A stretch of 64,000 nucleotides of DNA. Source: Bacteroidales bacterium. Lineage in GTDB: Bacteria > Bacteroidota > Bacteroidia > Bacteroidales > UBA4417. The position numbers were made by a program, and so were the translations under genes. The notes beneath the pieces are model-generated. The model was not told the DNA's origin. It made no database searches and saw only the letters and a list, made by a program, of their open reading frames with translations. Location: positions 9,385 through 73,384 of the forward strand of contig JADJGZ010000025.1 of the NCBI GenBank assembly GCA_016707785.1, written 5' to 3'. Of this stretch, positions 60,845 to 64,000 are shown piece by piece; position 1 is the first letter of the stretch; each line of letters opens with the position of its first letter.

Positions 60845-61225
60845 TTAATCTCCTTTAGCTATCTCGGTCATTATTTTACCACTGAGCGCATCTCTTTTCA
60901 GAGTCACCAGTATTGTGGCTGAGCTTGACTGAGGATTAAATTTATCATTATCTGTTACTGCAACTGTGAGTGTCCAGGTGCGCTGAGAGAAAAAGCTGTC
61001 AAATGCAGAGGGCTTAACCATCAATGTTCCGGTTGCTGGATGAATGCTAAAGAAGCTATCAGCATTTCCGGCGGTAATTTTAAAGGTTAAGGATTGACCT
61101 GAATCAGGATCTGAAGCATTTATCACACCAACAAATACCTGGCTATTCAGGCTGTTTTGTCCAAAGGAAATAAGTGACAGAAAGCCAAAGAAATATGGCA
61201 GTAATTTACGGGTTATCTTTTTCAT
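60845..61225 (-). CDS. Small secreted protein with a cadherin-like domain
   Basis: A 126-residue protein from ATG 61225. A signal sequence (LLPYFFGFLSLISFGQ) precedes about 95 residues resembling one cadherin-type repeat: VFVGVINASDPDSGQSLTFK ITAGN, FFSIHPATGTLMVKPSAF and TLTVAVTDNDKFNPQSSSA, with the D-x-D/DPD calcium-type residues. Cadherin repeats normally come in arrays, so a lone one with no sorting domain may be the remnant of a longer surface protein. The neighbouring genes do not explain it. Confidence 0.6.
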   Translation of the reverse strand: MKKITRKLLPYFFGFLSLISFGQNSLNSQVFVGVINASDPDSGQSLTFKITAGNADSFFSIHPATGTLMVKPSAFDSFFSQRTWTLTVAVTDNDKFNPQSSSATILVTLKRDALSGKIMTEIAKGD

Positions 61226-61356
61226 GGAGTTTATACAGGTTAATGAATGATTTTCATTCAAAAGCTAAGAGAGGTGAGTTAGGTTAGCGAAGATCAGATT
61301 TACCCTAATCAGGCATTTTAAGCAATTCTTAGATATTTACGGCCATTCCGGAACTT

Positions 61357-61426
61357 CCCTCCATTTATACTGACTCTGCAATCACACCGTTTTGCAATAT
61401 CATTGCTAATCAGCATAAATGGAGGG
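61357..61426. repeat. Long inverted repeat in a gene-free stretch
   Basis: CCCTCCATTTAT (61357-61368) and ATAAATGGAGGG (61415-61426) are perfect 12-nt arms, extended by CTGA/TCAG after one mismatch. The loop is 36 nt. It lies between two small secreted-protein genes and is not followed by a T run. Confidence 0.65.
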
Positions 61427-61512
61427 GATCCAATCGAATGAATTCAAAGAACGGCTATGATATGCCTGGTTTGTCTGTACAACGGTTTGAACTGTTAATA
61501 CCGTTGAAATGT

Positions 61513-61758
61513 TCAGTCTTTTTCAGTAGTTTTTAGCTTTTTATGGGCTAAATAAATAGCACCCATCACAAGAAAAATGCTAACTCCGCTTCCTAATGGG
61601 GCAGACGGGGCTTTTTCAGCTCCATTCGAACTTTGACCACTGCTGTTTAATCCCGGAGGCGGTGAGGAAGGTTGTGCCATGAGGCTGTGAATATTGAGAA
61701 AACACAGCAACATTGTAAATAAAAAAACAGGTAGAAAGAAATGGGTAAGTCTTTTCAT
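61513..61758 (-). CDS. Small secreted/membrane protein with a C-terminal hydrophobic anchor
   Basis: An 81-residue protein from ATG 61758. A signal sequence (LTHFFLPVFLFTMLLC ... SLMAQ) is followed by a Pro/Ser/Gly-rich linker (SSPPPGLNSSGQSSNGAEKA) and a C-terminal span (SGVSIFLVMGAIYLAH) with a basic tail (KKLKTTEKD). This resembles the short Bacteroidota proteins with a PID-CTERM-type sorting signal, though the PID residues are not seen here (PLGSG instead). Function unknown. Confidence 0.55.
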   Translation of the reverse strand: MKRLTHFFLPVFLFTMLLCFLNIHSLMAQPSSPPPGLNSSGQSSNGAEKAPSAPLGSGVSIFLVMGAIYLAHKKLKTTEKD

Positions 61759-61919
61759 TTTGGAGTTTTTGGTTTGTAAATCATAGAGATGTGCAATTAA
61801 ATCAGTTCCCTGCATATCCGGGAGTGGTTGTAGTGTTTCGTAAAAAGTTTTGTAAATAATCAGGATTGCAGCTTCTGATGAGAATGGATGTATGCACGCA
61901 GAATGGGTGCAAGAGAGTA

Positions 61920-61971
61920 TTTTTGATTGACAGGCATGCCATTAATAATTGGAATGCCCGACAATCAAAAA
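61920..61971. repeat. Two-step hairpin
   Basis: TTTTTGATTG (61920-61929) and CAATCAAAAA (61962-61971) form a ten-pair stem, with an inner GGCAT/ATGCC stem separated by three-nt bulges. No gene is read toward it on the plus strand, so a terminator role is unclear. Confidence 0.55.
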
Positions 61972-62181
61972 TTCAATTTGTTTAAGTTTAACTCTACTTT
62001 TCCAGTGCTTATGAAACTTTCCCTGGAATTGTCAAAGGTAGATTACCTGATATTCAAAGTACTTACATAATTCCATGGCAGAATTACATAATTCACTTAT
62101 TAATAGTCGAATAACTTAGGCATGCAGAGTAATGGACCTGAAGTTCAATGGTTTTGTTTTCTTAGTAAATTGCATGCGGGC

Positions 62182-62218
62182 TTAACCCTGACAGGATTTG
62201 AAATCCTGTCAGGGTTAA
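62182..62218. repeat. 37-nt perfect palindrome (18-nt arms)
   Basis: Eighteen-nt arms (TTAACCCTGACAGGATTT and its complement) meet around one G at 62200. It lies about 70 nt upstream of the MmeI-type gene. Its length is far beyond chance; a repeat-family element or a terminator/operator are the two main options. Confidence 0.8.
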
Positions 62219-62290
62219 ACCGATGAATGTTAGGGTTTCATACCTTTATTCACCATTTTTATAGTTTGATAAAATTAATTTTCGTGATAT

Positions 62291-64000
62291 ATGGCTCTGG
62301 GCTGGAATGAAATCAAGGAACGTGCAGTTAAATTTTCCAAAGAATGGGAAAACGCTTTTAATGAAGAAGCGGAAGCCAAGCAGTTTCTGATTGAATTTTT
62401 CAATGTATTTGGGGTGAGCAACCGCAAAGTTTCCACTTTCGAACACCGGGTGAAGAAATTAGGCGAACAGGATGGCTATATCGATATGTTCTGGAAAGGT
62501 ACCCTGCTCATCGAAATGAAAAGCAGGGGGAAGAACCTCGACAGAGCGTATCAGCAAGCCAGGGATTACCTGCCGGGATTAAAGGACTATGAACTGCCAA
62601 AATATATCCTGGTTTCCGATTTTGCCATTCTTCGTTTATATGAACTTGAAACAGGGGAGGTTAATGAGTTTTACCTGAAGGATTTCGTGAACCATGTTCA
62701 AGTGTTTGGATTTATAGCCGGTTATCAGAAACGAACCTATAAAGATGAAGACCCTGTAAATATAAAAGCAGCCATATTGATGGGCAAGCTGCACGACGAC
62801 CTGAAAGCTGTGGGTTATACCGGTCATGAACTGGAAAAATACCTTGTCAGGCTTTTATTCTGCCTCTTTGCCGACGATACCAGCATTTTCGAATCGCATG
62901 CCTTTCTCGATTACCTGCAGTTAAACACCCGCGAAGATGGAACCGACCTGGGTTTGCACCTGGCCCAGCTTTTCCAGGTGCTGAATACCCCGCCCGAAAA
63001 CCGGCAAACCTCGCTGGACGAGAGTCTGGCGGCTTTTCCATACGTGAATGGCGACCTGTTTAAGGAACAGCTTTCATTTGCCTCTTTCAACAGCCGGATG
63101 CGGCTCACCTTGCTGGAATGTTGCACCCTCGACTGGAGTAAAATCTCCCCGGCCATTTTTGGCAGTATGTTCCAGTCGGTGATGAACGAAAAGGAGAGGA
63201 GAAGCCTTGGCGCTCATTATACTTCTGAAAAGAATATCCTGAAACTCATTAAACCCTTATTTCTTGATGAACTCTGGAAAGAGTTTGAAACCGTAAAGTT
63301 TAACTCCAACAAGCTCAAAGCTTTTCACCAGAAGATAGCCAACCTGCGATTTCTCGATCCTGCCTGTGGTTGCGGTAATTTCCTGGTGATAACCTATCGT
63401 GAACTGCGCTTGCTGGAACTGGAAATCCTGAAGCAGCAGCAGAAGGGACAGCAGGTAGTGGACCTGGAATCGCTCATACTTTGCAATGTGGACAGGTTTT
63501 ATGGTATTGAGTATGAAGAGTTTCCCGCCCAGATAGCCCAGGTAGCCCTCTGGCTGATCGACCACCAGATGAATATGATGGTATCGCTGGAGTTTGGAGA
63601 ATATTTCCTGCGACTGCCCCTGCGTAAAACCGCTCATATCACCCATGGAAATGCTTTGCGGCTGGATTGGGGTGAACTCATTGAACCTATACCCTGGGAA
63701 AACAGGAATGCCTTTGATTATATTATGGGGAATCCGCCGTTTGTGCAACCCCTGCAGGGGGGGGGGGGCGGCCCCCCCCCCCGGTGGCTTTTGTATCAAC
63801 AAACTCAATCGCCCAAGGTGAGCAAGTTGGTATTCTGTGGAATTTATTATTGAACTTTTATAACATAAAAATCCACTTTGCTCATCGAACCTTTAAATGG
63901 GGAAATGAAGCTAAAGCTAATGCTGCTGTACATGTAGTAATTATTGGGTTCTCGAATTTTGATATATCAGTAAAGAAAATATTTGAATATGGTGAAATAA
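62291..64000 (+). pseudogene. MmeI-type (type IIL) restriction-modification enzyme, broken and truncated by the window edge
   Basis: The N-terminus is an endonuclease domain with D-E-K residues in GYIDMFWKGTLLIEMKSRGK. A helical spacer, then the N6-adenine methyltransferase: RRSLGAHYTSEKNILKLIKP, motif I LDPACGCGNFLVITYRELR, GIEYEEFPAQIAQVALWLID and motif IV DYIMGNPPFVQ. This matches the MmeI fused layout. Straight after NPPF lies a G12-C11 block (63757-63782). Past it another frame reads VAFVSTNSIAQGEQVGILWN LLLNFYNIKIHFAHRTFKWG, the expected next part of the family, but the ~45 residues normally between are missing. The gene continues past 64000. Type IIL enzymes methylate one strand and cut about 20 nt away. 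Confidence 0.8.
63757..63782. repeat. G12-CGG-C11 self-complementary homopolymer block
   Basis: Twelve G, then CGG, then eleven C in an otherwise ~40% GC gene. It interrupts a conserved methyltransferase just after NPPF. It folds as a pure GC hairpin. It is most easily explained as a library or assembly artefact. Confidence 0.9.

Overview
The window reads as a chromosomal segment of a member of the Bacteroidota, most likely a Bacteroidales-type anaerobe. Evidence: two type IX secretion (T9SS) sorting domains (type A at 35458-36420, type B at 39610-45447), the GWxTD-domain protein, a 30S THX protein, a fused alpha/beta 2-oxoacid dehydrogenase E1, an AT-rich sequence with few Shine-Dalgarno sites, and repeated matches to the Bacteroidota -7 promoter box TAnnTTTG. 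A HydE maturase (6021-7112) implies [FeFe]-hydrogenase and therefore an anaerobic or fermentative life. Species cannot be told from the sequence.

Layout. 1-2661: lipoprotein fragment, SRPBCC protein, a decayed gene, and an OSBS/NSAR-family enolase. 2731-9495: M14 carboxypeptidase, NAD(P)HX repair enzyme, HydE, an octamer repeat tract, RlmD, shikimate kinase. 9608-16354: RecQ, 3-methyladenine glycosylase, HU, Fmt, a TPR membrane protein, a secreted protein, TrmH, ribosomal THX. 16389-19140: a MurD-type ligase translationally coupled to a MurL-type epimerase, which points to the alternative D-glutamate route of peptidoglycan synthesis. 19342-25222: YqgE, rhomboid protease, membrane proteins, a DUF5723-like barrel and an OppC-like permease (both frameshifted), AIM24 protein. 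25367-30741: tRNA-His, DnaB, a secreted GATase-like protein, an orphan LytTR regulator, a thioredoxin-fold protein. 31092-35461: sugar uptake and phosphorylation operon (MFS permease, ROK kinase, SSS symporter, small membrane protein). 35458-45447: surface and secreted proteins, including a barrel-like/FGE-like fusion and a 1945-residue PKD-repeat adhesin-like protein. 46032-53465: HerA-like ATPase, 2-oxoacid dehydrogenase E1, TsaC, DapD, GWxTD protein, tRNA-Ser and a 56-residue membrane peptide. 53655-59108: a 1817-residue TPR protein. 59596-64000: MFS transporter, two small secreted proteins, palindromes, and a broken MmeI-type restriction-modification gene running off the right edge.

Most genes are housekeeping. 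The most notable points are the MurD/MurL pair; the higher-order repeat architecture of two giant proteins; three low-complexity intergenic tracts and several long palindromes; and four broken reading frames. Two of those breaks fall in short G/C homopolymers, and the fourth contains a G12-C11 block that looks artefactual, so assembly or sequencing error must be considered before any biological reading.
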